Assembly: GCA_014871385.1 (NCBI GenBank)
Contig: CM026431.1
Location: 6,231,065-6,295,064 of the forward strand
Reading direction: 5' to 3'
Origin: Ceratodon purpureus
Lineage: Eukaryota; Streptophyta; Bryopsida; Pseudoditrichales; Ditrichaceae
DNA: 64,000 nt
Position 1 is the first letter of the stretch. The number at the start of each line of letters is the position of its first letter. Shown piece by piece: positions 1 through 12,067 of the stretch. The notes under the pieces are model-generated. The model ran no database searches. It saw only the letters and a list, made by a program, of their open reading frames with translations, and was not told where the DNA came from. The translations under genes were made by a program, and so were the position numbers.

Positions 1-1043
1 CATGCCCCATTTGTAATTCACTCAAACCGGATACATGGTTACATGTATTACTCACATGCCAACAACAACATATACATTCACTCCAAGTCAAGAGACACAA
101 CAAAGCTGTCTGAGAAATGAGAAAAATCTTATTGTTCTATTCTCATGATTGCTAGCACCTTCAATGATAAACCTCCAGAAAATACCGTTCCTAATTGGCT
201 ACTTCTTTGCACATGACGCTAAAAATAACAAATACAATTCATTAATCGCTAATATTGTTACTAAAGGATGGAAAGTCGACCTCCTTATTGTCATCACAGC
301 AGGCGCCAGAGCGACTACACACATTCCATCAATGAGACTACTTGTAGACAATTTCAAAATACCTATGCCTATCATCAAAAATACCTTTAAAAACATCAGT
401 TTTCTTGCAGGCACTTTCAGAAATGAGGATGATGAAAATGAAACTGGTGAGTAGGCCGGTAACACATGACCTTGCATTCGCACATGTACAATCTGTCACT
501 CGCTTGTCGAGCTCCAGTGCTGTGTCTTCCTCGAAGGAGAAGATGTAGAGCTTGTCGTTACACAATTTGGAGTCACATATAACAGAGGTGACCTCATCCT
601 ATAGCCCCGGTAAAACAGAGGGTCGGGGCCGGTGCTCACTGGATTAGCAGCCCCCAGTGAATTTGAAAAAAATAATAATATATATTTTTTGGGAAAATAT
701 AGAGGCTATAAAAACCAAAATTTAATGAGATCAACCCTAGCTACCCTACAATCGTTGTTTTGAGTAAACCCTACGACGTAACGGGCAACAGGTCCTACCA
801 GACCCGTCGCCCTTATTCAAACCCTTCTCGCTCCGCTCGATGGGTTTGAAAAACCTTATGTTACTCATATAAATTTCTGAGACCATTTGTTTCAAAAAAT
901 GAAAATTTAAAATTATTTAAAAAATAAAAATAAAAATAATGAAATTTAAGGTTGCCCGGCAAGAGCTGCCCCTTGCTCGATGTCGGGTCCTCCTGCCCCC
1001 GAACCTCCACTCTGTTGGGTCGAGAGGCGGAGGTCACCCCTGC
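1..1043. other. Intergenic DNA, no gene recognised
   Basis: No open frame here resembles a protein I know, and none has a usable splice context. A short segment near 600-720 (a C/G-rich stretch followed by an A/T-rich tail) looks like the 3' end of an old retroelement, but it has no coding remnant to support that. I see nothing else to annotate. Confidence 0.5.
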
Positions 1044-1468
1044 TAAGGTGGAAGCACCTATAACCGACCAGTTAAGAGACTTGCCACTAAGATTAGACGT
1101 GTATAAATTGAGGGAGATTTTTCCTTGAAGGGGAAGTAGGTTTAAGGAGGAATGCAACTTCAAATGTCATGTTTACTCCAATATTTAATTTACTATGAAT
1201 TTTGAAAGATATTTTTTTTGTAATACATATAACCGATATGTAGGCCCACCTAAAACCGACCACCATGACACCAAAACTTTATCACTGTGCTACTACCAAA
1301 ATGTGCCCGTATGATTCCCTTTGATACCCTTTCTACCAATCATGGTTGATACTTTTTTCTAGATCTCCTAAGATTTTGAACAGTAAGTGGTTGGAAATGG
1401 AGGTCGGAAATGGAGAAGTCTACTGGTTAGTTATGGGTACCTGGTCGGCTATGGGTGCCTCCACCTTA
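1044..1468. repeat. MITE-like element with 28-bp terminal inverted repeats
   Basis: The first 28 bases (1044-1071, starting TAAGGTGGAAGCACC) and the reverse complement of the last 28 (1441-1468) agree at 25 positions. The 425-bp interior has no convincing coding capacity. Ends in TAA/TTA are compatible with a PIF/Harbinger-type target site, but I could not establish a duplicated flank. A short related motif (ACCGACC) also occurs inside, near 1255. Family assignment is inference; the inverted repeat is seen directly. Confidence 0.5.
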
Positions 1469-2528
1469 TACTCTACTCCACAGTTTGTGTAGGCCAAGGT
1501 ACATGATAGGATTTGGAGGACCACCCTAGTAAGCCCGACAGTGCACATTCAACATGGTAACATGGTTGCGTCCCCCATCTTACTCTTGATGCTCACGGTC
1601 GCGTTCACAGGAGGTACTGGCACGAATTGAGAAGTGGCAACGCTCACCAGCAACATCGCCAATGGCAAGAGCACGACGAGCTGCTTTGGAACCAACATGG
1701 CCATGGGCGATTGAGAGAGAAGAACTTGGAGTAGAAGTAGCATGGATGTGGAGTATGGTTGCTTTCAAAAGAGTTGTATAAGTAGCGTTCTGAATGCTCA
1801 GCTGATTCAGAAATCTTTATTTTGCGAAGACACTGTGAGCAGATATTATGTCCAGACATATCTTGATTTGACGGATGGGGATTTCAATCTGTCAAATTGT
1901 GCTGGGGATGGTACATGTGCAGGGTAGATGCTTTGGACGTACCTAGCTCATGTCAATGTCTAAAGATGCTACTAACATTTTTTTCTCCACTCGACTCAGC
2001 AGCTTGTGACTGCGAAACTGCATCGTAGTCCATGATTATACGTGACCATCCGGATACACAAGTGGATGCAAACGCTGGCTCAGCAATTGGTAGTGTGATA
2101 CGGTAATGATAGGAAAGTTAACATTGAGCCCTGGAGGATTGTTGCATTAGCACATGTATAATTGTTCACAACAAACAGTACACTCGTTGGCAGGAGAATT
2201 GTGAGAACTTCAGAACTGCCCTTACCTGTGCAACTCGAATAATTGCACGCTGCATAATTCCATATCATGTAATCTTGAACGTCTTAATTCATGCGTGTCC
2301 TCCAGAGGACAAACCAAAGACAATGAACTGTGAAGCCAAACGATTCAACTTTGAAAAAGAACAAGAACATGCTTTACAACGAGTATTCCTTGAAAATATC
2401 CTTTTCGATCCTATTTGTCTACACCTGTCTGTATCAACTTCCTATCTCTAACACAAACATACTCCCAAGAACAATGCTACCAATATGACGTACTTAACAA
2501 GATACCGTGTCAGGCCACACATGTCAAG
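1469..2528. other. Intergenic DNA / likely 3' flank of the ARGLU1-like gene
   Basis: Several short open frames occur on both strands between 1549 and 2268 but none resembles a known family or forms a plausible exon chain. The part nearest 2528 is expected to contain the 3' UTR of the minus-strand gene that follows. No repeat or RNA gene was recognised. Confidence 0.4.
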
Positions 2529-5135
2529 TCACTTGAACCCAAGAGCAAATGATAATTTGGGGCGGGTGTTCTTTTTGCCTAAAATTTTCATCTGTTCTGC
2601 ACGTCCTTGCTCCTCTTCCAACTTTTTCCTTCGGAGAGCCTCCTCCTTTTGCCGGTTCAAAGCCTCTAATTCACGATAACGTTCTTCTTCCTTCCGGGCT
2701 TGCTCTTCAGCTGCTCGTCTTTGAGCTTCTTCTATTTTTCGACGATTCTCTTCAAGCATTTGTTCTAACTGTTCCTTTTCCTTCTTTTTCTCTTCCTGCA
2801 GAACAAAATATGAAGAGAGTGAGGAACAGACTAACGCAAGTTTGGTCACTAAGGTAGGGATAAAAGTAATAAAGGTAATAACAGTTTATTTGTAAATGTT
2901 AAGTGAGCAGGAAGACAATCTACATAGAAGGACTGCACAGGGTAATTTACAGCAGTCAGCATTAAATGGCTACGACCAGATGCCAAACATAGAATCCCAC
3001 AAGAAGTCAAGTTATAGACCATGACAATAGTAGCAGGGCTGTAACATTTTACCTCTTTCCTCCTAGCTTCAGCAAGTGCTTCGTCCTTTTCCCTCTCAAG
3101 CTGAGCTGCAATGTCGTCAATGATTTTTTTCCTGCCCTCTTGTATTTTCATTTCCATCTCCCTTTTGAACTCCTCAGAGTGTAAGGCATCGTGTACCTTT
3201 TTTCGAATAGCTTCCTCTATTCTCTTTGCAGATTCTTCCTCAATAATCTTTGTTTCAGCCTCTTGCTGCCGCCTGTAAGGGGTGCAAAGTCAGCAACAAT
3301 AGAACAAGCCATAGCTAATAAACAGTGCTCCACACTGTAGTGTTACATAATGTGGGCAGGAGCCAGCATTCACAGAATACTAAGCAAAGTCAATGTAAAT
3401 GCAGATAGAAACCACACAAAACTGATACATAACCTGAAGTATGTTGCACGAGTCCAGGTTCGAAAATACTGCGACATAAGAATCGTGACACATGGTACAC
3501 CCAGAGATAACAAACAAGCTCAATTCGAAGAGGCAGCTGAAAAATATCCTCCACTGAACACCCGAGGACAGTAAGGACCTATACACATTCACCGTGAAGG
3601 ACAACGTAATGTGTGCGAGACATGCTACACTGATTCGAATCACAGTCACACTTGACACTGCCATGGACCAGGAGAAAAGTCTCACCACATGGCGTCACTT
3701 CCACTACACACTTTGACTGCGATGGAAAACTAACCCATCCTTTCTAGCAATGCTAACCATGAAAAATTGCCGTTATTTTGGCAAAGTTACTTGGCTGATT
3801 CTCTTCCATGTTACTTCCCCTGTTAACATCAGCAATTTGATTAGAATCCGAGCAAATAAATAATGAGAAGTATATCCTTAAGGTTTCCAGATTGTTTTCT
3901 TATTGGGCACGTCTTACCCATGAGGGTAAGAACACTAGTCTTCGTGAGTACATGTAACCATGCCAGGCACATCCACGTAACATGAACTGGTATTATTCTG
4001 TTCACATTGTGGAGTGCGGGAAGCGACGTATACGTTTGCACGTGACCACCTTCAAGCATGGTTACAAGGACATTCACAGAGACCAGCTCTCTGACCCTAG
4101 AACACACGAACCTGTATCTGTTCATAATGAACACGGGACTTCTGCACTATGAGCGGCATTACCTTCTCTTATCAAGCTCTTCATCTTCCCGAACCTTATC
4201 AAAGGCTCTCCTCCGTTCAACAGCTACCGGGCTTGTGCTTCGAGATCTAATTGGTGATCGTGTACGACTACGCCGCTTCGATCGCCTTGGAGTTGGCGTC
4301 CGACTCCTATGCCTGTCAGAAACATTATGACTTGTCAGATGCGTTCTGAGCAATTTTCACTAGGTTGCCCAGAAGGCATACTCCCCGTTCCAATATAGAC
4401 CTGACAGACTGCAAAGAACCTTCAAGACCTTAGTTTAAAGATATAATTGTGTCAACGCCCATCAATTAGTTATAATCTCCCAAAGCTAGGAGAATTATAT
4501 TCCGTTAAGTCATCAGGAATCGGACCTCCACACCCCAATTGAACTGGTACACCCTCTGCGAAAACACCCTTAAATGATGAGACTAACTCGGGAAATTATT
4601 GACCTACATGTGACAAAGCGCGCCGAAGAAGAAAGCAACACAGGATGGCAGGCACATCTATGGTACGGTTACCAGAGGGAAGAGGGCGGCGATACATCAG
4701 AAGCGATTGGAAGGTTCCTGAACTGAGGACCTTCCCAAAGCCTTCCAGCTTTTCTCCAGGCAGCAACAGCATGAAAAACCCCTCCTTCCATGAACATCAT
4801 CATCATCATCCCTTTCGAGCACGTCTGTCCCCACCTCATTCTCATACTCTTTCCTTCCTTTCTCAACAACTTTACCGGTACACAATACTCTTTCTGACAA
4901 ACTTATCAGACTCTCTCGTGGCTCTTTCTAGCCCAACAACAACTGCATGAAGAGCCCATTGTTTGCTCACTGTAACACACCTGCTGTGACCATGATGAAC
5001 TGGTGATCGGCTTCTATATGACTCCCTCCTCCGTCTAGTGCTGTGACGGTGGCTCGCTGGCGATGGTGATCGTGCAGAAGACCGATGCCGCCCCTTGCGA
5101 GGCGGGGACCTCGACCTGGATAATGATCGAGGCAT
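2529..5135 (-). CDS. ARGLU1-like arginine/glutamate-rich splicing cofactor
   Basis: Four coding exons on the minus strand: 5135-4981, 4312-4163, 3272-3053 and 2795-2529, all with GT-AG junctions and continuous frame, giving 263 residues (animal ARGLU1 is about 270). Residues 1 to about 100 form an arginine/serine-rich domain with many RS and SP dipeptides (MPRSLSRSRSPPRKGRH...). Residues about 102-245 are a charged E/K/R/Q-rich helix, probably coiled coil, containing the conserved block around RKKVHDALHSEEFKREME. The tail KILGKKNTRPKLSFALGFK matches the family's conserved C-terminus. Known ARGLU1 proteins are nuclear, bind splicing factors and RNA, and modulate alternative splicing; the same role here is inferred. 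The start is the first ATG of the RS exon and lies seven bases after a likely acceptor. Confidence 0.9.
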
Positions 5136-6950
5136 CCCTTACCTGCTGCTCAAACCAAGTACTATATGACTACTTGCCCTTCCCTCGATCAGTCTTTCGC
5201 AGAGATTTTCACCCTCTCAAGCTCTGCTTCCCTGAGAATTTGCAACAATTGAAGAAATCGAATCAGCTGCGGCTAAATTGAGAACATTGCACTACCAAAA
5301 ATAAGAGGAAACCTAAGATTGCACCTTCCACCACTCAATTAGAATATGCCAAATTTCTAGCTAATCAACCAGCCGATACCATCTTCCACAGCCAGTTAGA
5401 CGAGTAGTGCAAAGAGATAATCTTTGACTGCTGGCGCCATCAGCCCACTCTCATAATACTGGATGCAGCAGCTGCAGGAACCTTCTCGGCCTATGTCAGC
5501 TACCCAAATCATCTACACGGCACATGTCTAAGAGTCCAAATTACGCACACATGACTCGATAAGAGAGAGAACAATAATAAATTGTTAACTGCAAAATTAG
5601 AAACCCCAAAAATCTCAAAACCTAGTCCCCAAATTATAAGAAAATCCCATTGCCCCTGACAAAGACTCTGATCATGGCCTTCGCCTGTTTACGATTACCA
5701 CCATAGAGCTTAACATGAGTATATCCTGACCAACTGAAATCACCGATCTTCAAACCTACATACCATACCGAAGTCTCGAAAACACAACTAAATCTTTTCA
5801 AACCCGGAATAAACAAAGAATAATCCAGGTATCTCAACATGAAGCGTTACCTTACAACCGAAACTGGGTAATCATCATCTTCCAATAACCGCCAATCCAA
5901 AAAACTGTAACCATCACAAACAGAGTTGTCAAAAACACTACCACATAAACCATGCATAACAATTCCGCGAATCATCACAACTTACACATACTCTCACAAC
6001 GCCAACTCGTGCGTAAACAAACACCCTTGAACTCTCATACTCTACGAACAAACCTGACAGCGCTGTGGCCCTCGTTCCTGCACGATATACGATCTGCGAA
6101 GCCAAACAAAGACAAGGGGATCCAAACTAGAGAAAAAGGAAAAACTTTCACAATAATAACAAAACCCCAATCCGATGAAACCCTACTTTAACATTACACA
6201 TACTTAACGAGAAAGCATTCAGATCATATCAGCTTAAGTATAACACACGCTATCTACACACCGGTATGTCCCCTATTCGCACCACCTCTTATTCACACAC
6301 ATCTTCAAACCAACTCCACCTCTACTTCATGCAACCACCGCATAACAAAACCCCAATTACCATAAAACCCTCCTACCAAATTACATAAAAAATCAACATA
6401 ATTCACCGGCAGAAGACAATCTCATCACCAACAGCCTCTTCAACACCACACGCCCCAAAATCTTCTTAACTCAAAGGACTCCTTAAACCAAAACTACTCT
6501 CCATCCAAATTCCATTAACACCCACTTACAATAAAAACCCAAATGTCGACTTCCATGAAATCCACCTTCAAAACAAAACACTCATGGTGTCCACTTCCCA
6601 GCGACTATTTACCCAACCAGACATTGATCCATGCTACTCGTGAACCCAGATTGACCCATCTCCTGACAACAAACATACATGGAATGAAACCCCATTTTGA
6701 GACGTACCAAGAACGAAAGCGGGCGTTGGCCGATTGAAAGTGAAGCTCCGAAGCGAAAGGAAAGCAAGGCAACGAGAGCAACAACGCTGTCTTGCTATAT
6801 CTCCCTCTCTCTCTCAAGGCTTTCGTCTCCGAAGCCCTTGTTGTGTCAAGGCTGTGAGGAAACAAAACATCTCTTTTGCATTGAGTCATGGCTCTTGTGG
6901 TCTTCTTCTCTTCCTCCCATGCTCCGGATTAGGGTTTCATTCACGTTCTG
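5136..6950 (-). promoter_or_regulatory. Probable 5' leader with a long 5'-UTR intron and promoter of the ARGLU1-like gene
   Basis: On the minus strand an AG acceptor (5144-5143) lies seven bases before the ATG, and a good donor (CTTG|GTACGT) lies at 6708/6707. Together they outline a leader intron of about 1.56 kb. The exon upstream of 6708 is GA/CT-rich, as in many plant 5' UTRs. A telo-box-like TTAGGGTTT near 6928-6936 may be part of the core promoter. No coding exon is seen in the interval. The leader intron is inference from splice signals only. Confidence 0.4.
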
Positions 6951-9900
6951 TTCATCGTCTAGTTTTACGTTCATCTTATTTCTGGTCTGTTCGTCTCGTT
7001 CAGAGGTTGAAATCTTTTTTCATCCGATGTTCTGTTGAGTTTTGCGATGTTGTTACGTTCATCCATCTACTTGGTTGTGAAGGATGATGGAGTTGGTGGA
7101 TTTAGGTGAGTTGTTATTAAATCGAAATGAATTGAGCTAAAATATAGTGAACATGAAGATTAGTTAGTAGTAAAAATTGTAACAAAATTTGAGAGGTAAT
7201 GAATAATTGGATAGATTATTACAGAAATTTTATTTTTATTTAGTATCAATATATACAAAGAATAAAAGTTTTATATGTAATCAGATGGTTATCATAGATT
7301 GTCTAGATTTACCAATCAAAAATAAATTGATCTTTTTCTTTATTTTTGATGATTTGGTACGAGAATTCATTGCCCATGTAGGTGGAAGGTAGCATTTGCA
7401 CTACATGCCATTAATCATTTTTGGATTCAATGACAAGCTCATGATTCATTTGTGGCATTGATTTGGGTTTGATCATTGGATTTTTTCAACTGGAATTTAA
7501 ATGGGATTTTTGTGTCACTTAGGGATGTGTTTAGTATAATATTCTTTGTTAACAAAATCCTCATTCTATTTTGAATTTAGGAAGTTCGAGCATTCCATTG
7601 ATTTAGATTGTTATTTTCTAAAGAAGTGAAGTTCATTGTATTTTATTAGTTTTTGTTTCATACCGTCTCAAAATCTAGATGTTAAATTTTGTCAAAGACA
7701 GCTTTTAAGTTTTTGGCTGGTAAGGAGGCATACATGCAAAACTATTTTCACACTACTATCATGATTTTTTTCCATCATTTTCACTAGGACTCCCTTATGT
7801 CAAATAAACCTCAATCGGCTCATATTCTAAGAGAATCAACTTACACATGAATTTCTTATCTTACATAAGTCTATGAGTGGAACTATTTTTTTTCACCAAT
7901 TATCATCTTCATTTTTGTGAGACCTCTAGGGTACGCCTAGGCTCTCAACATTGGGAGCTCCAGCATTCACAGAGATTCCATTGATGTAGGAGCGCCTTAA
8001 AGATAGTAAAGACCAGGGCTCGATTCCTAGCTCAAGTCCAGGGCTCGGTTATCAATACTGGACAGGAAGACTAGAAGTTCGTGTCTGGAATTGACAACCT
8101 TATTCTTCTCTGTCAGCTTTATTATTAGGACAGTATAATTTTACAATTAAGTACATATCTACGTACTGTGTAATCTGAACCACATGCACAATGTCATTTT
8201 GCAATTTTATTTTCCTTCTCTAAGATGAGAAATCAAATGAGACTAGCAATAATCACTTGGCAGTTTTGTATTTTCCAAAGGACTTTCTTGATACAAATTA
8301 GTGTCGTCACATTCTAGGGCACACTTCAAGTGGGTAGAAATTTTTGTTACTTTGGATATTTCATGTTGTTTTGAATGTTCAATCATCAACTTTGACCTAT
8401 ACCTCACACTGGTAAGTAGTGGTCTCTTGTACATATGATACAAAAGTCAAGTAAAAGTAAAAAAACTCTTACATGCATGGTAAAAATTATAGTAAAAATT
8501 ATAGTATTTGTAAAAGTAAATATAATTTAAGATTTTAAGATTATTGTATTTAAATATTTTTATTGTTTATGGTCCCATCTTAAAATTGTCATATTGAATC
8601 ATTGATTGGCTTTAGTATATAGTAAATATTTGGAGTATGATGTTTTGAAGAATGAAGGTGATGTTTTTGTGAAAAAATGTATGCAATGCATAGAATTCTG
8701 TAAATTCTATACAATTTTGGAGTTTTCTAGGTTGATCTAAAAGCCTATTATTGTATCATATTTGGATTCATTTCACAAATTCTATTATTCTATCAACTAT
8801 GAATACTTTAAGTGATGAGACTTACTTTCCAGTGAATATTAATGTTCAAAAACATGTGTAGTAAAAGTAAAAATCAATCTAAAAAAATCAAAAAATAATG
8901 TATGATCTGTAAATTAGTGTTACTTTGTTCGATGTGGATTTTCGCCTTGAGGTCCATATGTCATTGTATCATTTCTTGCTTTAGAACAATCTCTCTAGCT
9001 TGGTCTCTAGCTTCTATATTATTCTCTAGTTTGGTCCTTAACCTTTACATTCACTTTTAATTATGGAAATTATGATGGTTCTAAGTAGAAGTACTACTTT
9101 AAGAAGAAGTTGGGCATGCTCAAAAAATAGTTCATTACATTCGTCATCATTTAAGTTGTACAACATTTTAAATTGGTAAATTACTGAATTTTGTAGGGGT
9201 AATTGCAGCATTGTTTAAAAAAGTATATTCCTTTGTCAAAGAGGTTTTATTAACAACTAATGTTTGTATCCAGCTATATGGTGATATTTATACAAGGGTG
9301 TTTTGCAAGAGGATTGTTGTTGCAGATTAGTAAGTCCCTTTTTGTTTTGTTATTGAATGATCTTTCATATTGGATATGTGTGGGTTTGTTTGATGTTATG
9401 TGTTGAATTGCTCGAATGGATTGAGTTGTATAGGCTAAGTAGTTAATACTTATACAATGTTCTAATTGTGGACTTTGAAGGCTGTATAGCGCTGATTTTA
9501 GTATTTGCATCTTCACATATAAAATTTTGGACGTTTATAGCTAAAGACTTGTCTGGGATTAGTGCTGAGTTGTGGTGATGAGTTGTGGTGTAACTTATTC
9601 TTGCATTGTAACAAGATGCTTTAATATCTATGATAGGACTTTGGTTATAAATTTTAGGCAATTGAGAAAGAATATACTTTTTGCTGAGTTGTGCTATGAC
9701 AATACTTATAGTACAACAAGATGCTCTAAAGTATTATTTTTTCTTTATTGCTGGGTAGCATTCGAAACAAAGTTTATTTTAATTTCCTTTTAATATTAAC
9801 AAGTAATGTTAAAATTTAATCCTTGATTTCTTATTTACAGGAGAGTAAAAAGGCACCGATCAAAGGCAGAAAGAAGAATTGGTCACCAAAGAAAGCTCTC

Positions 9901-10501
9901 AAGGATTGAAGATTCTTTCAAACGCAAATATTTTTTTTGTGATTACTTCATACGTAATTCTGATAGCACTATAGTGTTTCATTGTATAGGAAAAACTCAT
10001 CTACAGTTAAAGAAGTTGTACTTGTAAATCCTATTCTTTGAAGATCTTGGTTTTTTTTTAGATCCTAGTAGGAAAAAATATACTTATAATGGATGTGGGA
10101 AGACAGGATTCCAGCAGATGTAAAAAAGTTAAAATCACATTTTTAAAATGTGCATTTTGTGAGTTTAAAGAAGAAATATCATGACAATTTGAACTCTTTA
10201 GAGGCATGATATTCAGGTGTACAAGAGCCTGTCATTATTTCTAGAGTTCACAAGGTTAGGCCAAAGGTGGGGTAGAATGTGCCTTTGGAAAACCCCGTTG
10301 CTCCACCTGGCACGGGACATGGTCGGGAGAGGAGGGCCCGAGATTTTGCAGCTACGAGGCAGCTTCCACCTCTCCCTTCAACGAGGTGGAAGGCCTCTAC
10401 AGCTATTTTTCTTCGAGGAGAGCCCAACCTTTGCCACCTTCCATCCTCCCACCAGCCCCTCCAAGGCCGCTTCGCATCCCTCTCTCTAGTCCCTCTATCC
10501 G
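6951..10501. other. AT-rich gene-poor interval
   Basis: There are long AT-rich stretches with no credible coding exons. A small GC-richer island at about 10260-10500 has short open frames on the plus strand but no recognisable domain. Around 7930-8090 and 9840-9910 there are short segments that could be decayed repeats (the latter would encode a basic KKxxIKGRKKNWSPKKAL-like peptide before a stop), too short to classify. Confidence 0.4.
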
Positions 10502-10870
10502 ACCTAAATTAAATTCAAAAATTAAACTTCCATTTATAAAATTTTCATCAATGCCTCCTTACTAGTGCTTTGTAGTTCAGCAGTACTAAACCCATATCAT
10601 TTTCCAATTGTGAAGGACTTTTCGAAATTTAAATGTAGTCATTGTTTTCTGAAATTTCGTTTAACTTTGCAAGCGTAAATTTAATACTATTTCACATTTT
10701 TGTGCACATTAGTATTCATTTACATTCTTAGAGAATGGAAGTTCAACCATTGAGCATAGATGAATTTATAGTTCACACTTCCACCTAAAATGTTTGTGTG
10801 GCTTTTGCCATGGATCTTGGATTAATCCCGTTGTGCTGAGAATGTGTTGGTTGTGGGAATCCCATGGGCC
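10502..10870 (+). repeat. Left terminal inverted repeat of the Merlin element
   Basis: This 369-bp arm pairs with the inverted arm at 11699-12067. It contains the probable promoter of the transposase and its first few bases of coding sequence. The differences are single substitutions, for example CAGCAGTAC versus CAGCGATAC. Confidence 0.85.
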
Positions 10871-11658
10871 GAGTGCTGGACTCTAGACGTCTCGAGGGTT
10901 TTGGGTGGCGATGTGGGCGTCGGACATGTAGACGGTGCGTATCCGCTCGGGCCGAGACGTCGTTTGAGAAGTTCAAATTGACTTTACAGCATGATTTGAC
11001 TTTGATGTATTGTTGGAGCAACAAGGAATTGCGGACCAACGCTAATGTTCGTGTGCGTGTTTTTTCCAGTCACACTTTAGTGAATTGGTACAATTATTGC
11101 CGAGAAATATGTTTTCTGGCAGTGACAAGTGAGGCTGATGAGAGGATTGGCGAGGTAGGAAAGTTGGTCGAGGTGGATGAGAGTAAATTTGGAAAACAAA
11201 AGTATTATCGTGGCCGTAGAGTGGAGGGGCAATGGATTTTTGGTGATGTAGAGCGCGGTTCGAAGAAGGAGTTTTTAGCTACGGTTGGAGATTGGACGGC
11301 ACTTACGCTAAAGGAGATTATAGTTCGGTATGTAGAGCAAAGAACTACTATATTGAGTGACTGTCGGCAAGCGTATCGAATGGATGGTCTGTTGCGTCTT
11401 GGATATTTTCACCAAACGGTGAATCATAGTTTGCATTTTTGAGATCCAGTGACCGGTGATCATACGAGCATTATTGAGGGGACTGGGAGTGCGGTAAAAA
11501 GGTTTTTACGACAATATGGGACAGTAAAGGATCTTTATGATACCTCCTTTGCCGAATTCATATTGCACCAAAATTTTGTGCATGCTCCGGGCTCGTCGTT
11601 CTACATTTTTGTAGAATGTGTATTGCAATTCCATCGAAAAATCGATGCGCCTATTTAG
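10864..11658 (+). pseudogene. Merlin transposase (ISXO2-like DDE domain), one in-frame stop
   Basis: One reading frame of 265 codons interrupted only by a TGA at 11440-11442. The N-terminal part has a Cys/Arg-rich segment (residues 17-25) followed by a helix-turn-helix-like region ending in WYNYCREIC, as in Merlin and IS1595 proteins. The catalytic core reads VEVDESKFGK (Asp105), ILSDCRQAY (Asp166), HQTVNHSLHF, then stop, then HTSIIEGTG (Glu205). All three acidic residues of the DDE triad are thus present, but the stop separates the second Asp from the Glu. The family normally has a residue, often Val, at the stop position (NHS..FVDP). The start ATG lies just inside the left inverted repeat; the right repeat has ATA there. 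Not functional as read, unless read-through or repair occurs. Confidence 0.8.
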
Positions 11659-11698
11659 ATTACGATTATATTTTACTTTTATTAAATTTTAGTTGTAT

Positions 11699-12067
11699 GG
11701 CCTATGGGATTCCCACAACCATCACATTCTCAGTACAACGGGATTAATCCAAGATCCATGGCAAAAGCCACACAAACATTTTAGGTGGAAGTGTGAACTA
11801 TAAATTCATCTATGCTCAATGGTTGAACTTCCATTCTCTAAGAATGTAAATGAATACTAATGTGCACAAAAATGTGAAATAGTATTAAATTTACGCTTGC
11901 AAAATTAAACGAAATTTCAGAAAACAATGACTACATTTAAATTTCGAAAACTCCTTCACAATTAGAAAATGATATGGGTTTAGTATCGCTGAACTACAAA
12001 GCACTAGTGAGGAGGCATTGATGAAAATTTTATAAATGGAAGTTTAATTTTTGAATTTAATTTAGGT
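11699..12067 (-). repeat. Right terminal inverted repeat of the Merlin element
   Basis: This is the inverted copy of 10502-10870 and has equal length. It begins directly after the short AT-rich tail behind the transposase stop codon. Confidence 0.85.

Larger units (their letters stand above)
10502..12067 (+). mobile_element. Merlin (IS1016/IS1595-like) DNA transposon with 369-bp terminal inverted repeats
   Basis: The outer 369 bases on the left (10502-10870) and right (11699-12067) are inverted copies differing at only scattered positions, and enclose one transposase frame. Both repeats begin ACCTAAATTAAATTC at the outside edge. Very long inverted repeats plus an ISXO2/IS1595-type DDE protein identify the Merlin superfamily. 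I could not find the 8-9-bp target duplication usual for Merlin: the left flank ends CTCTATCCG and the right begins TGGGAGGCC. The element may therefore be rearranged, or its true ends may differ. High arm similarity suggests fairly recent activity. Confidence 0.8.

Noticed and set aside
7960-8040. Possible tRNA-derived SINE (GGCTCGATTCC resembles a B box)
   Set aside because: No convincing A box at the right distance, no A-rich or other tail, and no flanking duplication.
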